Assembly (NCBI GenBank): GCA_020636315.1
Contig: JACJYA010000003.1
Span: forward strand, 186,001 to 250,000
Reading direction: 5' to 3'
DNA length: 64,000 nucleotides
Source of the DNA: Lewinellaceae bacterium
GTDB taxonomy: Bacteria; Bacteroidota; Bacteroidia; Chitinophagales; Saprospiraceae
The position numbers were made by a program, and so were the translations under genes. The notes below the pieces were generated by a model, which saw only the letters and a list, made by a program, of their open reading frames with translations, ran no database searches and was not told where the DNA came from. Of the stretch, positions 44,107-53,214 are shown piece by piece (position 1 is the stretch's first letter; every line of letters starts with the position of its first letter).

Positions 44107-45744
44107 ATGTCAAACGCGTATTTCAAAGTACCTCAGGCCATTAACGAAAAGGTGCTCAGCTACGCCCCGGGAAGCCCGGAACGGGCGGAGCTCAAAGCAG
44201 CCTTGAAGGAAATCAAATCCAAAGAACTCGAGATCCCGATGACCATCGGCGGGGAAAAAGTTAAAACGGGCACGAAACGCTCTATACACCCTCCCCACGA
44301 GCTGAAGCACACGCTGGGCCATTTTTACAAAGGCGGAGCCGAAGAGGTCAAAATGGCCATCGATGCCGCTCTCAAAGCCAAGCCCGCCTGGGAGAATACG
44401 CCGTGGCAGGACCGGGCAGCGATCTTTCTCAAAGCTGCAGACCTGCTCGCCGGCCCTTACCGGCAGAAGATGAATGCCGCCTGCATGCTGGTGCAGTCTA
44501 AAAACGCTTTCCAGTCAGAGATCGATGCGGTAGCGGAGCTTTGCGACTTCTGGCGTTTCAACGTTCAGTACATGGCCGAGATATACCAGGAACAGCCGCT
44601 GAACATTTCCGGCAGCGGGATATGGAACCGAATGGAATACCGCCCGCTGGAGGGCTTCATTTTCGCCCTCACGCCATTCAACTTTACCTCCATCGCCGGC
44701 AACCTCCCCTCTGCCCCCGCCCTGATGGGCAACGTGGTGATCTGGAAGGCTGCAGAATCCCAGCTCTATGTCTCCAACCTGATCATGGAAATCCTGGAAA
44801 AAGCAGGCTTGCCCGATGGGGTGATCAACCTGATGTTCGTCGATGGCCCGGTAGCCGGAGATGTGATCTTTTCCCATACTCATTATGCCGGGTTGCATTT
44901 TACCGGAAGCACCGGCGTTTTCCAGAATCTCTGGCAGATTATGGGCAAAAACCTCAGCAAATACAGGTCTTATCCCCGGGTGGTTGGAGAAACGGGCGGC
45001 AAGGACTTCATCATCGCTCACCCCTCCGCCGCCGTTCAGGAAGTGGTGACTGCTCTTACACGTGGCGCTTTCGAATACCAGGGGCAAAAATGCTCAGCTG
45101 TTTCCCGGGCTTACCTGCCGAAAAGCCTGTGGCCGGATATAAAATCGGGGCTTCTTAAAGATTTAAAGTCGATAAAAATGGGTAATCCCGAAGACTTTTC
45201 TAACTTTATGAACGCTGTGATCGACGAGCGGGCCTTCGACAAGATTTCCGGCTATATCGCCGAAGCCAAAAACGACAAAGAGGCAGAGATCCTCTTCGGA
45301 GGAGAATACGATAAATCCGAAGGTTATTTCATACAGCCCACCGTCATCGTAGCTAAAGACCCGAAGTACCGCACCATGTGCGAGGAGATCTTCGGCCCCG
45401 TACTTACGCTATATATCTATGAAGATGCGAAGTATGAGGAAACCCTTGAATTACTGGACAACACTTCACCTTACGGGTTAACCGGCGCGATCTTTGCCAA
45501 AGACCGCAGCGCAGTGATCCAGGCTGTAGAGCGGTTGCGCCATTCCGCCGGCAATTTTTATATCAACGACAAACCTACAGGTGCAGTGGTGGGGCAACAA
45601 CCCTTCGGCGGCGCAAGAGGTTCAGGCACCAACGACAAAGCGGGTTCCATCCTCAACCTTTACCGCTGGGTATCTGCCCGTGCTATAAAAGAGAATTTCG
45701 TTCCGCCAACGGATTACCGCTATCCGTTTATGGCTGAAGAATAG
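44107..45744 (+). CDS. pruA: Delta-1-pyrroline-5-carboxylate dehydrogenase
   Basis: The 545-residue aldehyde dehydrogenase matches the single-domain P5C dehydrogenases of Bacteroidota. It has EYRPLEGFIFALTPFNFTSIAGN, the NAD site FTGSTGVF, the catalytic Glu in VVGETGGKDF and the catalytic Cys in YQGQKCSAVSRAY, with PFGGARGSGTNDKAG near the end. It oxidises glutamate semialdehyde to glutamate, the second step of proline breakdown, in the cytoplasm. The proline dehydrogenase partner is not in the window. The gene has its own promoter and terminator. Confidence 0.95.
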   Translation: MSNAYFKVPQAINEKVLSYAPGSPERAELKAALKEIKSKELEIPMTIGGEKVKTGTKRSIHPPHELKHTLGHFYKGGAEEVKMAIDAALKAKPAWENTPWQDRAAIFLKAADLLAGPYRQKMNAACMLVQSKNAFQSEIDAVAELCDFWRFNVQYMAEIYQEQPLNISGSGIWNRMEYRPLEGFIFALTPFNFTSIAGNLPSAPALMGNVVIWKAAESQLYVSNLIMEILEKAGLPDGVINLMFVDGPVAGDVIFSHTHYAGLHFTGSTGVFQNLWQIMGKNLSKYRSYPRVVGETGGKDFIIAHPSAAVQEVVTALTRGAFEYQGQKCSAVSRAYLPKSLWPDIKSGLLKDLKSIKMGNPEDFSNFMNAVIDERAFDKISGYIAEAKNDKEAEILFGGEYDKSEGYFIQPTVIVAKDPKYRTMCEEIFGPVLTLYIYEDAKYEETLELLDNTSPYGLTGAIFAKDRSAVIQAVERLRHSAGNFYINDKPTGAVVGQQPFGGARGSGTNDKAGSILNLYRWVSARAIKENFVPPTDYRYPFMAEE

Positions 45745-45789
45745 TTCCACACACTTTTGGGACAAGCTTGCTAATAACAAGTCGAGCAT

Positions 45790-45829
45790 GGGGTAGCTTC
45801 CGAATTGAGGAGGCTGCCCCTATCTTTTT
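45790..45829 (+). terminator. pruA terminator
   Basis: GGGGTAGCTTCC (45790-45801) pairs over 12 bp, with two G-T pairs, with GGAGGCTGCCCC (45809-45820) around a 7-nt loop. TATCTTTTT follows. Confidence 0.8.
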
Positions 45830-45930
45830 CGCAGCCCGATCACCCTGATCGAGGGCCGATTTTCTGATTGTTAGGTTGTTATATTGTTGGATCGTTATAT
45901 TGCTTGCCCGAAGGCCCGGTTTAGCCCAGC

Positions 45931-46032
45931 CATAGGGAGTGTTCATAGTTCCTTGTTTCTGAGTTCCTGGCTTACTGGAAACCAGTGGGTTAGCCTAACG
46001 CGGACACACTTAATTGAACAATCCCCAGCCAT
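45931..46032. repeat. Dispersed ~100-bp repeat, copy 1
   Basis: From CATAGGGAGTGTTC to CCCCAGCCAT this matches 55550-55660 in the same orientation, at roughly 85% identity by eye over the core 77 bp. Conserved pieces include CTGGAAACCAG (a 4-bp hairpin), GGGTTAGC and TAACGCGGACACACTTA. It lies between two convergent genes. Confidence 0.75.
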
Positions 46033-46076
46033 ATAGCCATTCAGCAATTTCACCCTAAGCTTGCAGGAAGGCCTCC

Positions 46077-47414
46077 TCACCGCATCTCCACCAGCGCCGT
46101 CCACACACTCAAACCTCCCCCTTCCTCCATCCGCGTCCAGATCGGGCGGACGCGGCCGGCGTGGGCGCTGATGTCATTGTAATCGCCGAAAAAAACGCCT
46201 GCACTCGGAATGAAAGGCTTCTCACTGATCCGGCGGTTGGTGAAACTGCGCCCGCCATCCGCCGACCAGGCCAGATAGACATCGGTGCGCTCATCATTGT
46301 AAGCCCGGCGGTCGTAGAACACGAAATACAGAATGCCGGTAGTCTGGTCGATGTCCATCCAGGTGAAAAATTGTTGTTTGCCGGGAGGATCATCATTGAC
46401 GCGGACGGGATCGCTCCAACTCTGCCCGCCGTCACTGGAGGAGGCCAGCCAGATATCGGTATCATCGGCGCCGTTGCGCTGGTCGCTCCAGTTGACATAA
46501 ATGGCGCCCTTGTTGGGGCCTTCACTCAGGTCGGTGGCCGTAATAGGCATGCCGTTGCAGCGAAAAATTCCGGGAATATCAAATGTCCATCCCCCGGGTT
46601 GGGCGGCAATGACGATGTCTTCCGCCAGCCAGGTTTTGCCTCCGTCCAAAGAACGGTCGAAATAGATCTTTTCATCGTAGGCCCAGGCTACATAAAGTTC
46701 TCCGTTCGGCCCCACCGCAGGCACGGCTCCTTCGGTGGTCTGGTCGCCATCCAGGCAGTCGCCTTCGAACTGGCTGATGGCCACCGCTTCGCTCCAGTTT
46801 ATGCCCCCGTCGGTTGACCGGGAAAAAAGAATGCGGCTATGATCGCCCGGATCCCGGCTTTCGTATTTGTCAAACTCCGTCCAGGTAACGTAGAGATGAT
46901 TGTTCCTGGGGTCAACGGCCAGCCAGTGTTTGTCCTGGTCATGAGGAGGGCGCAGCCCGGTGAAGGCGCCCTCATTCCAGGTTTTTCCACCATCTACCGA
47001 ACGCTGAATGACGATCCGGTCGAGCCAGTCCTTACTGAAACTGCTGCCTCCCGGGTTGGATAGGTGGGCATAAAAGAAATTTCCGGCATAATCGGCCTGG
47101 ATTACCGGGTCGCCATAAACGCCATAGGGAGAACGCAACCTGCCCGGCTCCCAGGCCTTACCTCCATCTTCTGAGTAATAAACCCGATCTAGAATGGCTC
47201 CGGCCACTACCCTGTCGGGATTCGCCGGGCTGATGGCAATACTGGGCTCACAGGGGCCCACAAACCCTCCCTGGCCAATCAGGATATTAGGCACCTCTGC
47301 CGGAAGTTCGAGATGAGAAGGCCCGGCCTGCCTCTGGCAGGTGAGCAAAAGAAAGAAAAGGGCAAAGGTGATGCTGCTTTTGGCCAGTGCCCGGAAAAGA
47401 AAATTCAGCTTCAT
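46077..47414 (-). CDS. Asp-box (BNR) beta-propeller lipoprotein, sialidase-like fold
   Basis: Starting at ATG 47414 gives 445 residues; the frame opens ten codons earlier. A hydrophobic signal ends at a probable lipid-attachment Cys (SSITFALFFLLLTC, non-standard lipobox). Six Asp-box motifs mark a sialidase-type propeller: YYSEDGGKAWEPG, QRSVDGGKTWNEG, SRSTDGGINWSEA, DRSLDGGKTWLAE, ASSSDGGQSWSDP and AWSADGGRSFTNR. The Arg triad and other sialidase catalytic residues were not located with confidence, so enzymatic activity is unproven. It lies divergent from the pullulanase gene and may be functionally unrelated. Confidence 0.82.
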   Translation of the reverse strand: MKLNFLFRALAKSSITFALFFLLLTCQRQAGPSHLELPAEVPNILIGQGGFVGPCEPSIAISPANPDRVVAGAILDRVYYSEDGGKAWEPGRLRSPYGVYGDPVIQADYAGNFFYAHLSNPGGSSFSKDWLDRIVIQRSVDGGKTWNEGAFTGLRPPHDQDKHWLAVDPRNNHLYVTWTEFDKYESRDPGDHSRILFSRSTDGGINWSEAVAISQFEGDCLDGDQTTEGAVPAVGPNGELYVAWAYDEKIYFDRSLDGGKTWLAEDIVIAAQPGGWTFDIPGIFRCNGMPITATDLSEGPNKGAIYVNWSDQRNGADDTDIWLASSSDGGQSWSDPVRVNDDPPGKQQFFTWMDIDQTTGILYFVFYDRRAYNDERTDVYLAWSADGGRSFTNRRISEKPFIPSAGVFFGDYNDISAHAGRVRPIWTRMEEGGGLSVWTALVEMR

Positions 47415-47555
47415 TTGAAAAAATTGTAGGATTAGAAGTAACACAACCTTAGATACTCAAGGTACCTTTTTCTAAAAATATATTCGGGGTTTACCTACTC
47501 TAAAGGCCCAGATAAATTTCCCCAAATTCTCTATTTTTAAGCCAAAACCGCCAAA

Positions 47556-49571
47556 ATGAGAAACCCCTTTCTTTTCATTCCAATTTTATTCCTGATGACA
47601 TCAGCCTGCACGCCTTCCTCTGATAAAGTGGAATATAAATCTTATGAAGAGTATCCCGTTTACGATGGAGAAGGGCTGGGAGCCCATTACACTCCCGAAA
47701 AAACTACGTTCCGCCTCTGGGCGCCCACTGCCGAGCAAGTCCGGCTCCGCTTTTACAAGCAGGCGCTGGGAGGTGAGCCAAGCCGGGAAGCGGCCATGGA
47801 AAAGGCCGAAAAAGGCACCTGGCTGGCTTCTTTTAATGAAGATCTCAAAGACACCTACTACACCTTTCAGGTAAAAGTGGGAGGAAAGTGGCTGGACGAA
47901 ACACCGGGCCCCTATGCCACCGCTGTCGGCACCAACGGCAAGCGCGGACAGATCATCGACATGGCTGAAACCAACCCTGAAGGCTGGAAAGAAAGCCAAC
48001 GCCCTTCTCTGGCCAGCCCCACCGATATCATCATTTACGAACTGCACGTGCGGGACCTTTCCACCCACTCCAGTTCCGGCATTCAGCACCGGGGTAAATT
48101 CCTTGGGCTGACGGAAACCGGAACCAAAAGCCCACAGGGGCTCTCAACCGGACTGGACCACATCAAAGCACTCGGCGTTACCCACATTCACCTTTTGCCT
48201 TCCTTCGATTTTCTTTCCGTTGACGAAACGAAGCTTGGGGAGAACAAATTCAACTGGGGCTACGACCCCCACCTCTACAACGTACCGGAAGGCAGTTATT
48301 CAACGAACCCTGCCGATGGGGCCGTACGCATTCGCGAGTTCAAGCAGATGGTCAAAACCCTGCACGACAACGGCCTGCGGGTGATCATGGACGTGGTTTA
48401 CAACCATACCGGAGCAACAGAGCATTCGGTTTTCAACCAAACCGTGCCCGGTTATTACTACCGCCACAATAAAAAAGACGACAGCTTTTCCAATGCATCC
48501 GGCTGTGGCAACGAAACGGCCTCGGAACGGGCGATGGTGCGCCAATTCATCATTGAATCCGTCAAATACTGGGCCACGGAATACAAGGTGGACGGCTTCC
48601 GCTTCGACCTGATGGGTATTCACGATATCGAAACGATGAACCTGCTCAGCGATGCCCTGCATGAGATCGACCCCACCATTTTTATCTATGGTGAAGGCTG
48701 GACGGCCGGCGACAGCCCGCTGCCGGCAGAGGAACGGGCCCTGAAACGGCATACTTCCCGCCTGAAGGGGATTGCCGCCTTCAGCGACGACATTCGCGAT
48801 GCCATCAAAGGCCACGTTTTCACTTCCGATGACCCGGGGTTTGTCAGCGGCAAGCCGGGCCAGGAAGGGCGCATCCGGTTTGGCGTAACGGCTGCAACCC
48901 GGCACCCCCAGCTCAACTACGATTCCATACAGATCTACGATGCCGACGGCCCCTGGTCGCCCGGCCCGGCCCAGACGATCACTTATTTCTCCTGTCACGA
49001 CAATCATACCCTCTGGGACCGCCTTACCCTCTCCCGCCCCGATGCATCAAAGGAAGAGAAGATCAATATGCAAAAACTGGCGGGCGCCATCGTATTGACT
49101 TCTCAGGGCATTTCTTTCCTGCACGCGGGCGTGGAAATGGCGCGAACCAAAGAAGGAGTGGAAAATTCCTTTGAATCGCCCGACAGCATCAACCAGATCG
49201 ACTGGGAGCGCAAGGCGAAATTCAAGAAGGTTTTTGATTATTATCAGGGCCTGATCGCTCTCCGGAAAGCCCATCCGGCCTTTCGTATGCCCACTGCGGA
49301 AATGATGCAAAAGCACCTGAAATTCCTGGAACCCTCCGAACCGAATGTCGTGGCTTTCATGCTTACCGACAACGCCAACGGAGACCCCTGGAAAGACATC
49401 CTGGTGATCTACAACGCCAACCCCGAGTACAAAAACATCTCCATCCCTTCCGGCTCCTGGACACTCGTATTGGACAGGGATCATGTAGCCGGGGGCGGAC
49501 TGGGAACGATCAGCGCAGATGAACTGGCCGTGCCGGGGATTTCCGCCATGGTTTTGTATAAAAATCAATAA
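47556..49571 (+). CDS. pulA: Type I pullulanase (GH13), lipoprotein
   Basis: The 671-residue protein has a lipoprotein signal (MRNPFLFIPILFLMTSAC). A CBM48-like N-terminal domain (~40-130, TTFRLWAPTAEQVRLRFY) precedes a GH13 barrel. Pullulanase motif FNWGYDPHLYNVPEGSYST is present, together with conserved region I DVVYNHTG, region II DGFRFDLMGIHD (nucleophile Asp), region III YGEGW (acid/base Glu) and region IV SCHDNHTLWD. It cuts alpha-1,6 links in pullulan and branched maltodextrins at the cell surface or periplasm. The downstream MFS transporter, 31 nt away, probably takes up the released sugar. Confidence 0.95.
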   Translation: MRNPFLFIPILFLMTSACTPSSDKVEYKSYEEYPVYDGEGLGAHYTPEKTTFRLWAPTAEQVRLRFYKQALGGEPSREAAMEKAEKGTWLASFNEDLKDTYYTFQVKVGGKWLDETPGPYATAVGTNGKRGQIIDMAETNPEGWKESQRPSLASPTDIIIYELHVRDLSTHSSSGIQHRGKFLGLTETGTKSPQGLSTGLDHIKALGVTHIHLLPSFDFLSVDETKLGENKFNWGYDPHLYNVPEGSYSTNPADGAVRIREFKQMVKTLHDNGLRVIMDVVYNHTGATEHSVFNQTVPGYYYRHNKKDDSFSNASGCGNETASERAMVRQFIIESVKYWATEYKVDGFRFDLMGIHDIETMNLLSDALHEIDPTIFIYGEGWTAGDSPLPAEERALKRHTSRLKGIAAFSDDIRDAIKGHVFTSDDPGFVSGKPGQEGRIRFGVTAATRHPQLNYDSIQIYDADGPWSPGPAQTITYFSCHDNHTLWDRLTLSRPDASKEEKINMQKLAGAIVLTSQGISFLHAGVEMARTKEGVENSFESPDSINQIDWERKAKFKKVFDYYQGLIALRKAHPAFRMPTAEMMQKHLKFLEPSEPNVVAFMLTDNANGDPWKDILVIYNANPEYKNISIPSGSWTLVLDRDHVAGGGLGTISADELAVPGISAMVLYKNQ

Positions 49572-49602
49572 TTCGCTCTGTCAACTATTAATTAGAAATA
49601 AC

Positions 49603-51081
49603 ATGCTGGACATCCAAAAACGGCTAACCAACACCTTCTACGTCATCCTCAGCCTGCCGGCTACGGCCATGGGGTTTGCCTTATCGGTACAGATCTCGGC
49701 GCTGAGCTGGATACTGAGCACCCAGTATCATCTGGAGATCGAAGACATCGGCCTGGTATGGGCCGCCGGCCCCATCGCCGGGATTCTGGGGCAGGTCATC
49801 ATCGGGGCCATCAGCGATAATGTATGGTTTTTAAATGGCCGGCGGCGGCCGTTCATCCTGATCGGCGGAGTGCTGGCGGCCCTGATGCTGCTGGCATTGC
49901 CCAACATTGACGTCATTACCGGCGCGCTGGGGCTGGAAGCCATACTGGGCATGGCGATCATTGTGGCCCTCACCCTGGACCTGGCCATCAACGTCAGCTT
50001 CAACCCTACCCGTTCCATCATAGCCGATGTGACCCCGGAAGGCAAAGAACGGACCAAGGGTTATACCTGGATGCAAACCATCTCCGGCACCTTCGGGGTT
50101 TTAGCCTATGCTGTCGGGGCCGTGTGGGACAACTATGTACTGATCTATTCAGGGGCCATCCTGGTATTGTTGTTATCCGTCATTCCTCCCTTTTTCATTG
50201 ATGAGCCCAGGGAACTGAATACCAACTCTTTTGATGATGAAGAGGAGGGAGAGATCAAAAAGCCCGGCTTTTCCCTGGCAGAAACCTTCATGGCTATCCG
50301 CCCGCTCTGGGGCTTCCTCCTCTACGCCGTTTACGGCATTGCGCTTCGGCTGAGCGGCATAGAACCCAGGACCCGGTATTTTGAGCTCTTCTGCCTCGCG
50401 CTTACCCTTTTCCTGATGGTTCAGGCCCTGCTCAAAAGCGAAACGGGCAAGAAACGCTCCGAGGCAGGCAGGATCGGCTTTCAGAAGGTCCTGGCCGCCC
50501 ATTCCTTTACCTGGATCGGCGTACAGACCATGTTCATTTACATGTTTGCTTATGTCAATTACCGCCTGCCCGAACTGGAAGACGTCAGCATGGGCCGGGT
50601 GGTTTCCATCAGTTTTCTGATCCTGAATGCCGTAGGCGCCATCCTTCCGGCCACGGTGCTGGAGCCGCTGGCTTTTCGGCTGGGGCGGGTCAAGGTGCAC
50701 ATGGGGTGCATTGCCATCATGGCCATTGGTTACGCCGGCATCCTTTTCCTGGGCCACAGCGCAATGATGATCTACATCATGATGGCAGTGCTGGGCGTGG
50801 GCTGGGCCGCCACGGTGAGCCTGCCCTTCGCCATTATGTCGCAGAAGGTGGATCAATCCAAAATGGGGTTGTATATGGGCCTGTTCAACCTCTCCGTGGT
50901 CCTTCCTCAACTGGTGGCCAGCCTGGGCATCGGCCAAATCATCGGCCGCATGGAGGACAAGAGCATCACGTTTGTGATCTGCGCGCTTTGCCTCGCCGTT
51001 TCCGCCGTCAGCTGGATGCTGGTGAAGGAGGAACAGCCGGGGGTGGAGGTGCAGGGCGCTGCCGGAGGCGGCGGGCATTAG
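49603..51081 (+). CDS. SLC45-like MFS sugar transporter
   Basis: The ATG at 49603 gives 492 residues; an earlier in-frame ATG lies inside pulA and is rejected. There are about twelve membrane segments with MFS features GAISDNVWFLNGRRRPFILIGG (A-like motif) and FNPTRSIIADVTPEGKERTKGY. The latter pattern is typical of the SLC45/sucrose-transporter group used for maltose or sucrose uptake. It lies 31 nt after pulA in the same direction, so maltodextrin or maltose is the likely substrate. The C-terminus is a short soluble Gly-rich tail. A 29-codon membrane peptide gene follows. Confidence 0.88.
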   Translation: MLDIQKRLTNTFYVILSLPATAMGFALSVQISALSWILSTQYHLEIEDIGLVWAAGPIAGILGQVIIGAISDNVWFLNGRRRPFILIGGVLAALMLLALPNIDVITGALGLEAILGMAIIVALTLDLAINVSFNPTRSIIADVTPEGKERTKGYTWMQTISGTFGVLAYAVGAVWDNYVLIYSGAILVLLLSVIPPFFIDEPRELNTNSFDDEEEGEIKKPGFSLAETFMAIRPLWGFLLYAVYGIALRLSGIEPRTRYFELFCLALTLFLMVQALLKSETGKKRSEAGRIGFQKVLAAHSFTWIGVQTMFIYMFAYVNYRLPELEDVSMGRVVSISFLILNAVGAILPATVLEPLAFRLGRVKVHMGCIAIMAIGYAGILFLGHSAMMIYIMMAVLGVGWAATVSLPFAIMSQKVDQSKMGLYMGLFNLSVVLPQLVASLGIGQIIGRMEDKSITFVICALCLAVSAVSWMLVKEEQPGVEVQGAAGGGGH

Positions 51082-51126
51082 GAGAACCGTTGGCTTGTTG
51101 ATCATTTCAAGGATTCGACACAGCCA

Positions 51127-51216
51127 ATGAAAAAGGCCAGGATTTCAGTTTGGGTTTTGGGCATTATTATTTTGATCGTTCAGATTATTATTGTTCTCAA
51201 GCTATTCCTATTCTGA
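51127..51216 (+). CDS. Small single-pass membrane protein (29 residues) after the MFS transporter
   Basis: A 29-codon frame starts MKKARISVWVLGIIILIVQ and ends IIIVLKLFLF. It is almost entirely one membrane helix with a basic N-terminus, the usual layout of small membrane proteins oriented N-in. It lies 45 nt after the transporter stop on the same strand. The length is below usual gene-finding cut-offs. No homologue is recognised. The composition and position make chance less likely, but expression is unproven; it might assist the transporter. Confidence 0.45.
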   Translation: MKKARISVWVLGIIILIVQIIIVLKLFLF

Positions 51217-51240
51217 TTTACAGTCCAACTACAAAAGCTG

Positions 51241-51688
51241 CTACAAATACTCCTTGATGCGCGACTGAATAGTCAATTTCACCGTATTCCAATCTACCGG
51301 AATGATGGTAACGGGATCAGGTTCCAAATCGGCATCGGCAAAATAGGACAAGCTTTTAGTGACAAAAAAGTAACTATTCAGCATCATCGGCGGCAGCGGC
51401 AGAAAATGCTCTGTTTTGCCCCAGCCCTAAAGTGAGACAGAGCATTTTTTGCCTTTGCTCCCTTTAGGGTTTGGGGCAAACAAAGGCATAAAATGCGCAT
51501 TGCCATTGATGCTGAATATTTACACAAAAAATATGATAAGGAAGAGCAGTGAAGAAGTAATCAGGATCAAATTCAGGCTCTCCGAACAGGTCCAGGTCAA
51601 TAGATTTTCGATGCCCTATCTGCAGAGCAAGCGCAGTGCCACCAACGAGATGAAAGTTTCCGAGAAGAGGTTCATCCATCAATGCCAT
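51241..51688 (-). pseudogene. AbiEii/AbiGii-type nucleotidyltransferase toxin, disrupted
   Basis: The 5' part (51688 down to ~51520) reads MALMDEPLLGNFHLVGGTALALQ then IGHRKSIDLDLFGEPEFDPDYFF, the hallmark nucleotidyltransferase motif of AbiEii toxins. The 3' part (about 51420 to the stop at 51241) reads FFVTKSLSYFADADLEPDPV then TIIPVDWNTVKLTIQSRIKEYL, the usual C-terminal end. The ~200-residue middle is missing and a ~144-bp inverted-repeat element sits in its place, giving stops in the frame. No AbiEi antitoxin gene was seen. This is a dead remnant of an abortive-infection/toxin system. Confidence 0.75.
51375..51518. repeat. Inverted-repeat (MITE-like) element inside the AbiEii remnant
   Basis: The arms run inward from TATTCAGCATCA (51375-51386) and TGATGCTGAATA (51507-51518) to CCCTAAAG (51425-51432) and CTTTAGGG (51462-51469). 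They share TTTGCCCCA and AAAATGC blocks over ~58 bp with mismatches. The 29-nt centre has no ORF. Confidence 0.65.
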
Positions 51689-51906
51689 GGCTCAATTAAA
51701 TTTATCAAAACTGACAGATTAGTCGTGACTACCTTCAATTTAGAGTTTGTCCAAAATTTCATGAAAAGTGATGCAAGTTTGCCATCCAGAAAGTAAATTT
51801 CATGATTTCTGGTGAAAATTTACTTTCCAATGACGCCTCCTGGCTCCTCGTTAATGTTTTGGTGTTTTAGTGGCAGGATCGTCCGTCCAGCCTCAGAAAA
51901 AAACCG

Positions 51907-51914
51907 TATTTTCG
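51907..51914 (+). promoter_or_regulatory. Putative -7 box for the M28 peptidase
   Basis: TATTTTCG matches TAnnTTTG with one mismatch, 18 nt before the ATG at 51932. Confidence 0.4.
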
Positions 51915-51931
51915 CACGAAAAATAAGAACA

Positions 51932-53164
51932 ATGCAAAGAATCATAACCCTGATCATCGCGCTCCTCGGCTTCACGCCATTGCTGACGGGCCAGCAAATG
52001 ATGAAAGACCCACTGCTGGGCCTCAAGGTCGATGTCGTTTATCTCTCTTCCGACCTGCTCGAAGGCCGGGAAACCGGCAAGGAAGGCGAGAAAATGGCCG
52101 CTCAGTACATTGCCCAACGCTTCCAGGAGCTGGGGCTCGAACCCAAAGGCTCCGGCGGCAGCTGGTTCCAGTCCTTCGACTTTGATTACAAAGCCCACCC
52201 CCACGCTGAGGCGGCAGAACCCCGCACCGGCCGCAACGTGCTGGGCTACCTCGATAACGGAGCCGAACAAACGGTGATCATCGGCGCCCATTACGACCAC
52301 CTGGGCCATGGCATCATGGGCTCTCTGGATACCGGCGAACCGGCCATCCACAATGGGGCCGATGACAATGCCAGCGGGGTTGCCGCCATGCTGCGCATCG
52401 CCGAGGAGCTGAAAAACGGACGCGCCAAAAACAACAACTACCTGTTCATGGCCTTTTCCGGTGAAGAGATGGGACTCTATGGCTCCAAGTACTTTGCCAA
52501 CAATCCGACCATCAACCTGGGTAAGGTGAACTACATGCTCAACATGGACATGGTGGGCCGGCTCAATGAGGAAAAAGTCCTGGCCGTAAACGGAGCCGGC
52601 ACTTCGCCGGCCTGGAAAGAAGTGATCGAAGGATTGTCCATCGGCGGTATTCAGGCCAAAACTTCGGATTCGGGCATCGGCCCTTCTGACCACACTTCGT
52701 TCTATCTGAAAGACATTCCCGTACTGCATTTCATGACCAGCCTGCACACCGATTACCACAAGCCCTCCGATGACGCCGAACTGGTGAACTACGAAGGCCT
52801 CCTGCTGGTTACGGATTACATTCTGGCACTGATCGACGAACTGGACGACAACGGCAAGCTCGCCTTTACCAAGACCAAGGATGAGGAGGAAGGGCGCAGA
52901 GCGGCTTCTTTCAAGGTTACGCTGGGTGTAATGCCAGACTATGTTTTCACCGGTGAAGGCATGCGTATAGACGGCGTAACCGATGGCCGCCCCGGCGCCA
53001 AGGCCGGCCTGGAAAGCGGGGACATTATCATCAAGATTGGTGATACCGAAGTGAAAGACATTTATGGCTATATGGAAGGGCTGGGCAATTTCAAAACCGG
53101 AGACAAGACTACGGTGGTCGTGAAACGTGGAGAAGAGATACTGGAGAAGGAAGTTGAGTTCTAA
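51932..53164 (+). CDS. M28-family zinc aminopeptidase with C-terminal PDZ domain
   Basis: ATG 51932 (MQRIITLIIALLGFTPLLTGQQ, signal peptide) gives 410 residues; a frame extension of 40 codons upstream is rejected. The five M28 metal ligands are visible: His in GAHYDHLG, Asp in GADDNASG, Glu in FSGEEMGLYG (after the catalytic Glu), Asp in MLNMDMVGRL and His in SLHTDYHKPSDD. A PDZ domain closes the protein (~325-408, IDGVTDGRPGAKAGLESGDII). M28 enzymes remove N-terminal amino acids from peptides using two zinc ions; this one should act in the periplasm or outside the cell. It is one of several secreted peptidases in the window. Confidence 0.94.
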   Translation: MQRIITLIIALLGFTPLLTGQQMMKDPLLGLKVDVVYLSSDLLEGRETGKEGEKMAAQYIAQRFQELGLEPKGSGGSWFQSFDFDYKAHPHAEAAEPRTGRNVLGYLDNGAEQTVIIGAHYDHLGHGIMGSLDTGEPAIHNGADDNASGVAAMLRIAEELKNGRAKNNNYLFMAFSGEEMGLYGSKYFANNPTINLGKVNYMLNMDMVGRLNEEKVLAVNGAGTSPAWKEVIEGLSIGGIQAKTSDSGIGPSDHTSFYLKDIPVLHFMTSLHTDYHKPSDDAELVNYEGLLLVTDYILALIDELDDNGKLAFTKTKDEEEGRRAASFKVTLGVMPDYVFTGEGMRIDGVTDGRPGAKAGLESGDIIIKIGDTEVKDIYGYMEGLGNFKTGDKTTVVVKRGEEILEKEVEF

Positions 53165-53166
53165 CC

Positions 53167-53202
53167 TTGAGGGGCAGCTCCCTGGCCAGAGCTGCCCCTC
53201 AA
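53167..53202. terminator. Bidirectional terminator hairpin
   Basis: TTGAGGGGCAGCTC (53167-53180) and GAGCTGCCCCTCAA (53189-53202) form a perfect 14-bp stem with an 8-nt loop, between the convergent M28 and TonB-C genes. There is no strong T-run. Confidence 0.7.
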
Positions 53203-53214
53203 GCACTTTCTCGC

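Noticed and set aside
46077..47414. Naming the Asp-box protein a sialidase
   Set aside because: Six Asp boxes define the fold, but the catalytic Arg triad, Tyr and Glu were not identified, so only the fold is claimed.
51449..51796. 115-codon plus-strand ORF over the AbiEii remnant
   Set aside because: It is the antisense of a recognisable AbiEii nucleotidyltransferase motif and has no domain of its own.
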